A DNA stretch of 64,000 bases. Source: Ricinus communis (lineage: Eukaryota > Streptophyta > Magnoliopsida > Malpighiales > Euphorbiaceae). Positions 12,331 through 24,087 of the stretch are shown one piece after another. The notes below the pieces were generated by a model. The model was not told the DNA's origin, ran no database searches, and saw only the letters and a program-made list of their open reading frames with translations. Position numbers and translations under genes: made by a program. Each line of letters opens with the position of its first letter. Position 1 is the first letter of the stretch. The stretch is from assembly GCF_019578655.1 (NCBI RefSeq), contig NC_063263.1, positions 17,979,001 through 18,043,000 of the forward strand, in the 5' to 3' direction.

Positions 12331-13790
12331 TGTTAGGTAAATTCTGCAAATGCACGGATCACAATAAATAGTACAAAACGAGTATGAGTATCATTCCCAC
12401 AAAAAGATTGATATCAAATACCAGCCCTAATTGAATTCTGAGAATCTAACAAAATTAAATAATTATAATTAAATAAATAAATGATAAGAAAAGAAATCTT
12501 AAAATTAAAATATTTTCTTTTAAAATCTAATAATTAAAACTAGAGTCTGGATTTGTTTCACTAACTATTACTCGGACTATAAAATCTTTTTACAATTCAA
12601 ATCATTAATTTATTCAAGGGTAAATCACTCAAATTATTTAGAATTTTTTTCGAGCTCATCTAAGAGTACTAAAATTAATTACAACATATTTCATGGTCAT
12701 GTTAATTAACTAGGGTTCATTAAGTTCTTTAATAATTTATTATTTCCCGAAGAGTTCGTCTACTTTTGTGATCGAGGTTCCTAAGTTTTACAAGTCTATG
12801 AGCTGGTAAATTATGCAACTTTCATTGTCTCTAATTTATCCAAAAATGTGTATTTAATGAAGCCTAAAATTAAATACAAGAACAAATAAAAAGTTGAAAG
12901 AAAATTAATTCATTGAAAGAAAATTAAGAATCGGACAACTAATAAAATAGCTACACAAATTCAAACCCTAAGAAGAGTCTAGCCACACATGATTGTGGCA
13001 ACACATAAAAACATAATTAAAAAAATCCAAGAAAGGAAGGAAATAATTCATTCAAATTCTTGAATCTTTTTATGTAAATCTTTGAGTATGTCTTTAAAAG
13101 TTGTTTCTATGATGATTCTCTATATAATAATAAATATTATCTTGCCTTTTTTATCCAACGCTTAAGAAAATCTTAATTTTTGAGTTTTCAATAAAAGAAA
13201 TTATTTTTTATTTCAACACGACTTTAAGCACGGTTGTGTGGTGTCCTCTTGTTTTCGGCATGGCTTGGCACACATCCATTATGGTCCTATGTTGTACTAT
13301 CATTATATCTTCAAATCGGGCAGAAGCGGGTATGGCTTGGAGCACGCCTGTGTGTCATTGTCATGCTGAATTTTTACAACTTTTTCGAAATGAGCAGAAG
13401 CAAGCACGGCTTGGAGCATACCCATGTACTTTAGAGTCCAATGGCAGACACGACTTTGAACATGGCCGTGTATCAAACCGTGCTTCTTGATCTTTTATCC
13501 GGTGTGTGACACGGGCGCAAGCACGCCCGTGCGTGGACATGACACATTTTTCTTAATCATCTAAGATTTCTTTTAGACTTTCTTATAAAAAAGAAAAAAT
13601 TTATTATAAATTAAGTATAAATTACTAAATAAATTAAAGGTAAACAAAAATACTAAAATAAAGATATAGCTTAAATAAACTCCTAATTAAATTAAGATTT
13701 TTTCTAATTAATATAACTTTATTCATTCAAAAGTCATTAAAAATCAATTAAAAGACAATGTGTAAAATCATACACTAACATATTTCAATA
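12331..13790 (-). mobile_element. Non-autonomous gypsy-group (LARD-like) retroelement remnant
   Basis: Read on the minus strand, the end at 12340-12410 has the GTGGGAATGATACTC...CATTTGCAG layout seen at the 3' internal end of plant gypsy-group elements. The middle, 13225-13545, has recurring CACGG/CCGTG words (for example ACATGGCCGTGT near 13458 and GCACGCCCGTGCG near 13522) that form short palindromes typical of such elements. No gag or pol frame is recognisable. The 66- and 84-codon frames at 13234-13490 are by-products of these repeats. Assignment rests on recalled motif style. Confidence 0.45.
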
Positions 13791-14090
13791 GAATATATGT
13801 TATGTCAGTAAAATTAATTGTGTTAAGAAAATATTTGATTTACTAAAAAACAAAAATCACCTACTTCAAGCTAAAAGTGCTAAACTAAATTAATTTTCCT
13901 TTCTAAGTGTTTTTCCAATTCGTAATAACCAAGAGTTCTTATGACTCGGTTTATCACCAGTTATTTGTTTGTGGATACCTTTTTTTTTCTTTATCTAGGA
14001 AAGTTCTAAGCGTTTTCTTTCTTTAAGCATGCGAACCCACAAACAACCAATTTAATGAGCTAGAGTTATTGGTAAGAGAGTGTTTAGTTC
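13791..14090. other. Spacer between two transposon remnants
   Basis: AT-rich, with a TTTTTTTCTTTATCTAGGAAAG stretch near 13981 that may belong to either neighbour. No gene seen. Confidence 0.4.
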
Positions 14091-15079
14091 TAGGGCTGAG
14101 CATGGATCTCGGTGATTCCCGCATGTATCGAATAACCGTACCGAAAAATACCAAAACCGAAATAATCGAAAGTTTTTATAACCGAATTGAACCGATCCGA
14201 AATTTTTTTACTATTACGTTATGGTACTGATTCTTTAGTAAAAACCGTACCAGAACCGATCCGTCTTGTGCTGATTCGGACCAAACCGTAGAACCGAATT
14301 TTTTACATATATTTATTAATAATTATTTATATTATATAAATAATACATATTAAAAATAACTATAATATTATAAAATACTTTATAATTTATAAAAAATTAT
14401 TTTATATTTATCATTTATATAATTCAAGCAATTATTATCGAAATAAAAAAATAATATAATATTAAAAATAACTATAATATTATAATATATTTTGTATTCT
14501 ATAAAAAATATAAGTTATATATATTAATATGTCACATAGTATATTGATACTAGTAATCTAGTATATATACTATAATACTAGATTTAAAGTACTTGAAAGC
14601 TAGGTGCAAATTTAAGTAATTGAAAGCTAAGTATACCATTTATTATGGTGAAAATGAGGCAAAAAATTTGAAAAAAATGGTGAAAACAACTTTAGAGTTT
14701 ATGGTGGATGAATACAAGATAATTGAGGATAAATTATTTATGGGTGAGGTTATAGGGAGCTCAGAAAAATCTGCATATGATAGTGGGCCAAGTAATACGG
14801 AAACAGAAGAAGAGATTGATGAGTTCTTTTTAGAGAAAGAAGCGCAACAAAATTTGTCTAAGATACATGAGTTAGATAGCTATTTCGAAGAATTTACAGA
14901 AAAATTCACCATTGATTTCGATATCTTAGCATGGTGGAAGATAAATTCAGTAAAGTATCCTATCTTGTCCAAGGTTGCACGCGATGTATTGGCTATCCAA
15001 GCTTCAACAGTAGTCTTTGAATCTGCATTTAGTATTGGAGGACGAACTCTAAATCAATATAGAAGTTCTTTACTATAAT
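14091..15079 (+). mobile_element. hAT-family DNA transposon, truncated
   Basis: The left end at 14091 (TAGGGCTGAGCATGG) matches the style of plant hAT terminal repeats, and 14130-14300 is dense in CCGAA/ACCGT words, the usual hAT subterminal repeats. The transposase fragment follows at 14620-15078. The copy stops where a solo LTR has inserted at 15080, and no right terminus is found beyond it. The element is therefore nested and dead. Confidence 0.65.
14620..15078 (+). pseudogene. hAT transposase C-terminal fragment
   Basis: A 152-codon open frame without a proper ATG (the first ATG is residue 20). The last 50 or so residues match the hAT dimerisation domain, with the order DILAWWK, YPILSKVARDVLAI, and ESAFSIGGRTL followed by a YRSSLL stretch. 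The upstream part is acidic linker. The BED zinc finger and the catalytic core are missing, and the frame ends at TAA where the LTR insertion begins. A full-length hAT transposase is typically 600-800 aa, so this is a remnant without activity. Confidence 0.8.
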
Positions 15080-16462
15080 TTAAGGGAGGCTTGGCCGAAT
15101 TTTCAATAGAATTCTAGAGTCTGAAATATTTTTAAGTAGTCTAATCTAGGGGTCTAGGCTTAGGAAAATTTAATAATGTCTATTAACTGAGTGTTTTCAT
15201 GAATAGATAATCTGTCCATCCTGCCAGCTCCACCCAAGGTGTAGGAGCGAATTACGAAGCGCGACAAAACTGTAAGTTAAAGTCATATAATCACTGTACC
15301 ATTGGCATGTCTAAATTTAATGCGATGTTTAATGATTAATATTTAATATGGTTATCATTATTGTTATTATAAGTAATTTCGTTCAATTGATAATTATCGC
15401 TAATAGTATTAGTTTTATTATTAATAAATTTATGTCATTATTTTTAATATTTTTAATTAGTTTTACTTCAATACTAGTATTATCATCACTACTTATAATT
15501 GCATGTTTGCTAATCCCGATATTTCTAAATTTTTTTAATTTTTAGTATATGTTATTGAATAATTTATGTTGGACTGTGATTATTCTATTTATGATTTTTA
15601 TAAATGGTGTGATTATGACATTGGGGTGAGACGACAATGCTGTCTGATGGTTTACATCAGGACTGCGTGATCATCGGTAAGAATCAGAGGCAGGTAACAA
15701 ATGTTATTTTTGGATTTTACCCTGGTCGAGTATAACTCTCTAGGTTATGAAAGCTTGACTGCCGGATAAAGGTCTTTGGTCGAGCAATACTCTCTGGGCG
15801 TCAGCTTAATTGGGAATCAAGTATCCAGGCTGGATGTAAGGATCATGGTTGAGCTTCGCTCTCTGGATGCCAGATCTATTGGAATAAGAGGGCCGAAAGA
15901 CTACTTGAATTTGGGGTTAGGGTTCTACTGAGCCACTCGTCCCATAAGTCTTTGAATGTTTTCTTTTTAAATTATGGCATGACTCGTACTTTAATACAAA
16001 ATGACATGATATATTGATTTAGTGAATATTATATTGAGGAGACTGCAATAGTTACATAGTTATATGATTTTAACTCATTCTCGAGGCTAACCGTCTCAAT
16101 TTTATTTTCTTTCAGGTGACAGTTAGAGTTATTCGTCATCCTGCATTTTGACAGCCCGACTTTCTTCTACATCGAGCCTATTGTAATGAATTTATGCTTT
16201 TGTATTTTGAATAATTTAAAAATTTTAGACTTCCAGCAGTAGTATCTTTGATATGTTATGTTTAACCTGGTCTATAACAAAACGTGAAATGTTATCAATA
16301 ACCAGTTAGAGATTTGTGTATGGCATGTCAAACAGGATTAATATTATGTTTTCATATGCATTTTATTGAATATCGATTAGTAAGGCTTACTACGGGACTT
16401 GGTGGCCTTAAGCCTACCTATTCTCTAGTGTCGGTCACGGGCCCACAGATCGGGTTGTGACA
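15080..16462 (+). mobile_element. Solo LTR of a Ty3/gypsy-type retrotransposon
   Basis: The 1383-bp unit is flanked by the perfect 5-bp target duplication ATAAT (15075-15079 and 16463-16467). It ends in the gypsy-style GGGTTGTGACA, and its start TTAAGGG probably derives from TGTAAGGG or similar. No internal domain follows, so it is a solo LTR left by recombination between two LTRs. Three degenerate repeats with the pattern TGGT(C/T)GAG...CTCTCTGG start near 15722, 15778 and 15847. A truncated relative is at 6020-6443. A 65-codon hydrophobic frame at 15348-15545 is ignored. Confidence 0.8.
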
Positions 16463-17549
16463 ATAATAAAATTTTACCAAACGATTTAATTTATCAGCCA
16501 TCAGCTATTAGCTATCAACCACCAACTATCAGCTGCATTAATCAGCCGAATCAAATAATCTTTAATTATTTATTTATCAATTCTTCAATGATTCATTGCA
16601 AGAGTATTTTCATAAAAAAAAAAAATAAATTAGTCACAATTCCAGATTATATAAATAAATATATATTTAAAATATTTGTTTGTACTCAAGATTTTATCTA
16701 ACTCAGCTTTATAATAAATTTTTGGTTTATTTTCTTTAAAAAAATAAAAGATGAATTCCCTTTCTCTGGATCTCAAGGGAGATCTAAAAGAGATTTGATG
16801 TTATTTCGCAAGTTGTTATTAAAAGAAAATTGAAGGATGATCAAATAGTTTGTGTTTAGTGATTATAGAGAAAGAAGGCGAAAAGAAAGATAGGTGATGT
16901 GAGATTACTGTGGGTCTCATTTCTAAAAAAAGTAAGAACAATTGCCACACATCGGAAGAAATAGAAAAAATTGTTACTGCTTCTACACTCGTCAGAATGA
17001 GTAAATCTGCTTTTTTCATTAATCAAGTGTTTAATTTAACTAAAGAGATGTTTAGGTGTCAATCAGCTCCTCATTATAAACGTTAGGGGTCAAAATGCAC
17101 CTTGTAGATTTTATAAAGTTCATAATTTGATATCTGACAAGCTTTGGAATATTGATATTATTAGGTTTCTTTTCTCAGGCTATTTGAACAGTTATTCACA
17201 GTAAAATTCCCACTTGATATAGATATGAAAATTTGCGGATCTTATTTTAATTCAGCAAAAAGTTCTATATAGACATTAAGAATAGATATCATAAAACTCT
17301 AGGGTTGTTGGGATTGTGGTGCTAATGGTTTTCTTTTTCTTTAATACATGATGATAATCCCATTAAACTATATTAGGAGAAACAGTTGAGTGAGAGAGGT
17401 AGAGTTCTATATTTACACCTAAACAACATTCTAGAAATTAAAGGACCTGTAAATTAGAATATTAATGAGATTGGAGGAACTAATTATGGGTGATGAACTT
17501 GAGGTTGGGGCTGATAATTCATGCTTTCAATAACCATTATGTAGCACCA
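16463..17549. other. Intergenic, no gene seen
   Basis: Begins with a short stretch of CAGCCATCAGCTATTAGCTATCAAC type (16490-16560). This CAGCTAT/CAGCTGAT style is familiar from non-autonomous hAT-like MITE ends. The remainder has no supported gene. Confidence 0.45.
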
Positions 17550-17790
17550 GAAAAAAAGTAAGGAGAGCTCTCCCGGAAGTCAGCAAGGGAGAGATCCCAT
17601 CCCGGGAAAGCGAAAGCCCAGAAGACCTTCTTCAATAGCCGCGGAATATGCCAGAAAGCGAAGCCAAGAAGACCGGTAAGAAGGCGAGCTACTTCAATGG
17701 TTGAACGAAAAAGAATTAGTGTCTGCGGGAAAGCTACTAAATGAAAAAGAAAAGGCTAACGATTCAAATAAGCTGAAAGCAGGTACAACA
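17550..17790. other. GC-rich patch resembling plant mitochondrial DNA
   Basis: About 240 bp near 50% GC, embedded in DNA of about 30% GC. Words such as GAAGTCAGCAAGGGAGAG, GAAAGCGAAGCC, and AAGACCGGTAAGAAGGCGAG look like plant mitochondrial spacer sequence. It starts with the perfect palindrome GGAGAGCTCTCC at 17562-17573. No gene is recognised. A nuclear insert of mitochondrial DNA is the leading idea; unrelated GC-rich repeat DNA is the alternative. Confidence 0.4.
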
Positions 17791-19026
17791 TAACTAACTA
17801 TGCAGTGGCTTTCAAGTTTAAGTTGAAGATCACTTCCAATGAACCTTACAGACACAAGAGTTAAGTGTATTAACGAAGAACCATGCTGTTTCTTTTTTAT
17901 TGATATTAAAAGATGGGAAAAGTCTTGGCTTGGCTAAGAAAACTTTAAGGCTTGAAAGTGCCACAAAGCCTTTCAAGGATAAGATTAATAAAAAATAAAA
18001 AATAAAAACCTGAAATCAAGATTAAAGACATGAAGAATGAGGGTAAAAGTATAATGTCTGGGAAAAGGCAAAAAGGACAAAAGGAATTAACTGATCATAC
18101 AAGAACTAGTTTGAAACTTTAAGGTCAAGTTTAAGTTTATTATAGCAGTGCATATTGCAGGCTTGAAAAGGAGTAACTCTAGCACTAAGGCTAAGATCGA
18201 GTTGTCTAAAGAAGCATTGAAGGTGTTCCTAAGAATATTTGTATCCTCTGATGCTTGTAGAAAGAATTGAAAGTTTGAATGTAGATTTATAGCTGGTCTT
18301 CTTCGATAGTGTTCAAAGAAAACAAGTGCAACTAGAATATTTGTATCATTTTTTCTTAATTGACTTTTTTATTATTCAAACGTCTTTCCTTTCGGTGACT
18401 ATTAAAATAATCAGCCCAGAAAGATGTTTATTTTATCCACTAGATGTTTCATGAGATGTACCATATAAAAAGTCATAATTCTTTACAAATTATTTTTACC
18501 ATTACCAGTGGCTGTTAAACAAAAGAAGATCCGAATATAGTTTCTCTTTAATTCTCACAAGTCACCAATCATACCACTCTCTAAATTATGGTGATTATTA
18601 TTAACAGAATCCATAAAGGTGTGGTTCAGTAAAAAGAAAAAGGAATGAAGCTGGCAACTTTGAATTTGAAGAGGTGCAACTAAGTTAATATTGTAACATT
18701 AATGAATCAGCAAAAGCAAGCCATATGCAATTTCATGTGATATCATTTAGGAAGTACTCAGAATTCCAGAGCCGTCAGAAAGCCAATTCACAGTTTATTA
18801 TTACACAATATCGATCCAGACTTGACAAATGTATTTGTCAACTCTACTGTATATTAATTCTGCATTCAGTTGCTGTCATCATTATTGAACAATATAATAA
18901 TTTCTGAACTCAGGTCTTTTATGCTAAAATAGCCATATTACAAAAGCTTAGAGATTTCCGTAATGCTTTTCCCAGCTGACCTACTCGTCTTCATCGATCC
19001 AAGCCCGTTTACATTTAAATAATGGT
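17791..19026. other. Intergenic, no gene seen
   Basis: Moderately AT-rich. The part at 17800-18300 has longer non-repetitive text than the surrounding DNA, but no frame longer than 60 codons and no clear splice-joined exons. 18900-19026 is the likely 3' flank of the small minus-strand ORF. Confidence 0.45.
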
Positions 19027-19248
19027 CTAGCTGTTATTTGCAGGAATCACAGAGGAGTTCTTCTGGATGAGGCGTTCCAGGATTGCCAGGGTTTCTTCCC
19101 CTCTCATGGCTGAAGCTTTAGCCATGCTGTTTGCTGTTCGTTCAGCTTCATCGGTTAAAGTTTGTTTTTCTATTTCTGAGACGGACAACCTTACCGTGTT
19201 CAGGGCTGTAAACCACCTGGACTCTTGTCCTCGCGAGCTAGAAGCCAT
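19027..19248 (-). CDS. Small protein, possible gene, unknown function
   Basis: A 73-codon frame with an ATG in good plant context (AATAATGGCTTCT). The product is alanine- and glutamate-rich, predicted to be helical and without membrane segments: it opens MASSSRGQESRWF, then reads SEIEKQTLTDEAERTANSM and ends VIPANNS. GC content rises to coding-like levels exactly over the frame, in contrast to its AT-rich flanks. Candidate signals upstream are a TATA-like word near 19519-19530 and an evening element at 19324-19332. I do not recognise the family. It could be a lineage-specific or small conserved plant gene; a chance ORF is not excluded. Confidence 0.45.
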   Translation of the reverse strand: MASSSRGQESRWFTALNTVRLSVSEIEKQTLTDEAERTANSMAKASAMRGEETLAILERLIQKNSSVIPANNS

Positions 19249-19323
19249 TATTCTGCCTATCTTCTCTTCAGAAGGGTCACATATTTTCCTAGAATATTAT
19301 CAACAGTGTTTTTGTTGTTTCGG

Positions 19324-19332
19324 AGATATTTT
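19324..19332 (-). promoter_or_regulatory. Evening-element motif
   Basis: AAAATATCT on the minus strand, the exact circadian evening-element consensus, about 80 bp upstream of the 73-codon frame. A near copy (GAAATATCT) lies at 19364-19372, within a repeated ATATCTCCGAAA word. A functional role is inference. Confidence 0.35.
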
Positions 19333-19652
19333 TAAATCTAAAATCTCCAGAAATAACTTTCGGAGATATTTCGAAACTCTGTTTTTGTAATATATTAAAA
19401 TCAGAAACTTATTTCTAAATTGAAAGCACGATTTCTCAACAAAAACAAGAAGAAATAAACTTTTAGCCAATCAGAATTAAATGATTTGCTAAAATTTTAG
19501 TTATTTACAACATAGAAAGGATTTATTTATAATATATCAATTACGAAAAAGATTATTTCAATTTAGCGTACATCATATTTTTATTTTAATTAAATATATT
19601 TAAGATATTAGATATTAAATATTTGATATCTAATATAACTAATATTAAAAGA

Positions 19653-19673
19653 TTTTTTTTTTTTTTTTTTTTT
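19653..19673. repeat. Poly(T) run
   Basis: 21 consecutive T. To its right is a GC-richer stretch (19674-19890) with no supported gene. Confidence 0.95.
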
Positions 19674-22600
19674 GCCCCATCAGAACATATTGATCATATT
19701 GCAAAATCAAGGGCTGCTAGAATGTCTAAAAAAGAAACAGAAAAAGGAAGGTGGGGGGGTGGTGGTCCTAGTGACTGCACTTTTTGCCATGGCACCCCGA
19801 GGAAAGATTTTAGGATAGGATTATTGTACGATAATGCCCCTTTCAAGAAGCCCTTTTCTTTTCATGGTTCCACCTCTTTCTTTACAATAATATAAATCTT
19901 TTTTAAAAGATAATTATGAGCTGCTATTTGCTAATTACGAAATTCGAATATTGACTTTATATTTTTGATACAATTTTATATTTTTAAAACTTAAATAAAC
20001 ACGAACCCATTTTTACCTAATAATAAAATATTTAATTAATAATATAAAAGTATTGAGTATTGAATTGAAATCTTATTTATCATAAAAAAATTGATATTAT
20101 ATTTACAAATTATTTTACCCATAAACATAATTTATTTGATCATATTTTAAAGATTATTGTATGAAATATTAAAAAATGTATGAATTACTATCATATATGT
20201 AAAAGAAACTAAACTAATAAAGTTTATAATATAAAAATTAAATTAAACTACGAATCCTTTTAGTGGCATATATGTAAAGAAAAATTCTTCAAATTAAGTA
20301 ATTTCTAAAATCTTAAATTTACTACTAATAATATTCAATAAAATAAGAATATTCATATTATCTTTTATTAAATTTTAATTTAATTATAATAATTTTATAA
20401 TTTTAATAAATTAAAATTGTAATAAAAAATTTTATACCGATCAAACATATAAATTTATAGAACTACCATTCAAACTGAACACGTTATAAGAGATAATAAT
20501 GTATAAATAATTAATATTTCTCTTCTAATTATTTTCTTCAATAACTAATAATTATGATTTTTTATTTTTAATTATTAAATAATAAAATTATTAGTTATCT
20601 AAACATGAACGAAGATAATTTATTAATATTAAATAAAAAAGTAAATTATATATATATCCATTCAAGTATATAAAAATGACATACCGTGTATGTATTTATT
20701 AATTGCAAAATGCATGCATTTAATCCCGTAAGAGATTGAAGAAATTTAATTTTTGTGTTAAAGAAAAGAAGAAAAGAAAGAAAAATAAGTAAAAGATGCA
20801 AACTGAAGAATTAGGGGTATTATGGTACAATAGGGTCGGGAGGAGGAGTGCACATTCATAATTCATAAGTTGTAACGGGGCCCATCATACGAGTAATAAT
20901 TAATAAATATTCATCATCTAAGTGGGCCCAAATTTATCAATCACATCGGCCATCCTTAATAACTTTGCTTAATTGGCGGCCCTTGGTAATCATTTTCCAT
21001 TTGGTGGGCCTTTCTAGCAAGATTGTTCTCTCAATTTTTACCACATAATTTCAGCCCATTTGGGTAAATTTACTCAAATTAATATCGCATTTATGTCTTG
21101 GAGATTTTTTGAGAATATTCTAAAATTAAAAAAATTATTTTTTACTGTATAAATATTTCTAAAAATATTATTTTTAATTTTATTTTTTAAATTTATAGTG
21201 TAATTATTTTTTAAATTATTCTTTAGTTATTTTTCAGTTATTTTATCTAAAAGTATCTAAATAAAAATTAAAAAAATCAAAACCGTAATTATAGAAAACG
21301 AATTTAAAGACTTTCTTTTAGAAATTTTTGGTATATTATAAATCTAATAAAAAAAATAAAAAGTATATTTTTTTATTGCTTCTTTTTCTAATCTTATTTG
21401 GCCCAATTCACTTTTTGATACCTGCACTTTGAACAAAATAGTGCAAAGTGTTATTAATTAAACACATTGTTTAATATATTAATCGAAGCACTAAAATTGT
21501 TATTAATTTTATATTATTTAATTTTTGTATTGATTCTCAAAACACCACATTAGCAAATATATTTAACTTTTTTCAAGTTGAAATCTGATAGGTTGTTTGT
21601 AAAGTTGAAGGTGGTCATTTGACTATTTTGTATAAATATGTATTTTGTTTAAAACACAAATTATTATTTTAACATTTTACTTTAGAATATGGAGAAGAGA
21701 GTCTTGCGCAATTTCAGTTATTATCCTTTAAATTAGTTGAGTTGTATAGCATTACATCTTTATAATATCCAAACCAACTTCATACGTATGTCGTCAAATC
21801 ATGCCAGAAAAGAATAAACTGTGATTCTTATCATATATCAAAATAATAGTTAAAAAAGCCTTTTGAATTGGGATTTTACTAAAATATTATAAGTTTATTT
21901 TTTAATTATAAATAATTAATCGATATTATTTTAAATAATTTATTTATGTTATAAATCCTTCTATTAATATAGATTGTGAATAAAAATTATATAGATAAAT
22001 TTTATAATCATGATTAAATTTTAAAAGATAAATAAAAAAATTTAATAAAAAATATATTTAATTGATTTATAACTAAATATTAAATTAAAATAAAACTAAT
22101 TTTTATAAGGTTATATACTAGAATAATTTTTTCTATAAAATGTTCAAAATTTTAATGAAAAACAGTTGTAGAACTTAAATCTTGACTGTTTTACATTACT
22201 ATCTTACAATTAGAATTAACAGTTTTTGACTCCAATTATTTTTAATACATTGAGTTGGGCATAATAGTATTTACATCATAAATGAGTGAATTTATTTATA
22301 ATACCATAACGTTTAAGAATTAATAAATTAATCCATCAAAATAATACAATATATAACTTTCTTTACATCATGTTAATTTAATTGTAATAAAAAGTTAATT
22401 CATAGAAACTGCTGCAATAAGAATAAACAATTTTCTTGAAGATATCTTGCAATTGAAAATCATCTTATGGAAGTTATTGATTCTTATTCCTCAGCTGTTT
22501 TATTGGGATAATGCTATTGACATTTCACCTATTATTGGATTGAATAACTAATTCTTTTGTCCAACTCCAAACGAAATATATCTTTACGCCAAATTCCTTT

Positions 22601-23472
22601 TTTGTTTTTTATTAAAGAAAAAAATAAAAGAAGTTTTCCAAATCAAATAAAAATACATTTTAAATTGGGCAAATGATAGAAAACTACTTGTGGTGAGTTC
22701 AAAAGAATGATGCCATCCAGCAAGAGAACCATAATAATATTTCTATAATATATAATATGAACTAAAAAATATTTATTTATAGAAAATTGGAAAAATATAA
22801 GAAAATGAAAACTAAAAATGGGAAAGTAGAGAGAGTCCAGTCCAAGTTCATGTGCAGGGGCTAATAGGCCTAACAAGTGTTTGTGAAAGCTGGATTATGC
22901 TTTTATAATCAACATAATAACAAAATAAATAAATAAATATCAAGTGAAGCACAGCTAAGAAATTGATGGAGGAGGAATAGTGTATGTGTGGGTTCTTTTG
23001 GCAGTGTCCAAGATACTACTACCCGCATGGGTGATACAATCACCGCCCATTATTTTATATCTTAACTTTAATTTTTTTTTTTTTGTTGGTTCCACAGGTT
23101 AACATAAATTAATACTTTTATAGTAAATAATTTATCTTTTAAGAAATAATTTTTGTTTTTTTTAAATCATGTAACAGAATAATCATTTATTTTAAGCTTA
23201 TTATTAAAATAATAAATCCTGACTGATGTTGTTAGATAATGAAAAGGTTCGAACTGAAAATTTATTTAAACACACTAACAAGTCTATTTCAACAATTTCT
23301 TCATCATATGTTTTCTAACAAATAATAAGTAAAATGATGTTTATATAACTCATTAATGCTTTTGAAAAAATAATTAATCCAGATAATAGTTGAATAAATC
23401 CTCTCCTATTTTCCCTTCCCACACTTGCCCAAACAAAGTGATAAAAGAAGAAGGATTAACTTCAGCCTTTTT
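19674..23472. other. Intergenic, no gene seen
   Basis: Mostly AT-rich DNA with decayed repeat words. A GC-richer patch at 19674-19890 carries a 90-codon frame without recognisable domain. A cluster of TGGGCC/GGCCCA motifs at 20876-21060 is listed separately. The stretch at 21416-21690 has a CTGCACTTTGAACAAAATAGTGC motif that may be a transposon end. No gene called. Confidence 0.5.
20876..21060. promoter_or_regulatory. Cluster of site II-like TGGGCC/GGCCCA motifs
   Basis: GGGGCCCAT near 20878, GTGGGCCCA near 20921, GCGGCCC near 20975, GTGGGCCT near 21005 and AGCCCAT near 21053. Site II motifs bind TCP factors and mark housekeeping promoters in plants. The nearest candidate gene is the 73-codon frame, 1.6 kb away, so the target is unknown; the cluster may be chance or part of a decayed element. 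Confidence 0.3.
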
Positions 23473-23473
23473 C

Positions 23474-24087
23474 AATTTCTATTTGGGATATTTTTGGTAT
23501 TCAACTTGTTAAAAAAGATAATCAAATGACTAAATTTTTAAAACTAATAATTAAGTGTGTCAATCTATAAAAAAATAATAAAATAGTATTTTTAACATAT
23601 CACACATTATAAATATCGATAGAAATTCTTTTTATGTCAAATGAGATGAAAAATAAGAGACATATAACAATATATATTGTGAAAATAATAAAATAATAAA
23701 TTATTATTTATCATAGGCAAATATATTTTTACCAAGTTACTAGAGTTTTATATTGTATTAAAAATTAGAATTCATGAATTAAAAATTAAGAATTAAGACT
23801 ATTAAATTGAAAATTAATAAAAATTAGAAAAATAAAGCTATATAAAATAAAATTTATCCTAAGGTTATATCATTAATTAAAAGTTTTTTATGTGTTCAAA
23901 GATTTTTGCTCTCTATTAATATATGTAAAAGTTTAAGAGAAATCAAAAAGTCATCGGCAAAAAATATCATTTTATTATTTTTCTACAGATTGCCACACTT
24001 AATTATTAGTTTTAAAAATTCAGCCGCTCGATTATTATTTTTTTGACAAATTAAGTCACTAAAAATATAATTATCCAATTTCTATTT
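23474..24087. mobile_element. Mutator-like non-autonomous element with 11-bp target duplication
   Basis: The element is 23485-24076 (592 bp), flanked by the identical 11-bp AATTTCTATTT at 23474-23484 and 24077-24087. Its ends are long inverted repeats of about 110 bp: the left reads GGGATATTTTTGGT and the right, reversed, GGATAATTATATTTTTAGT. The inner stretch TTTTTAAAACTAATAATTAA is identical on both arms (left near 23533, right near 24000). The 9-11 bp duplication, long arms and GGGATA ends fit Mutator-like (MULE) MITEs. There is no coding frame. It lies about 670 bp upstream of the ATG of the membrane-protein gene. Confidence 0.85.

Noticed and set aside
13234..13490. 66- and 84-codon plus-strand frames
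   Set aside because: Produced by CACGG/CCGTG repeat DNA of a retroelement; no ATG-supported domain.
23246..23262. GGTTCGAACTG, resembling a tRNA T-arm
   Set aside because: No matching acceptor stem, D-arm or anticodon arm upstream; same for GGTTCGATC near 43445.
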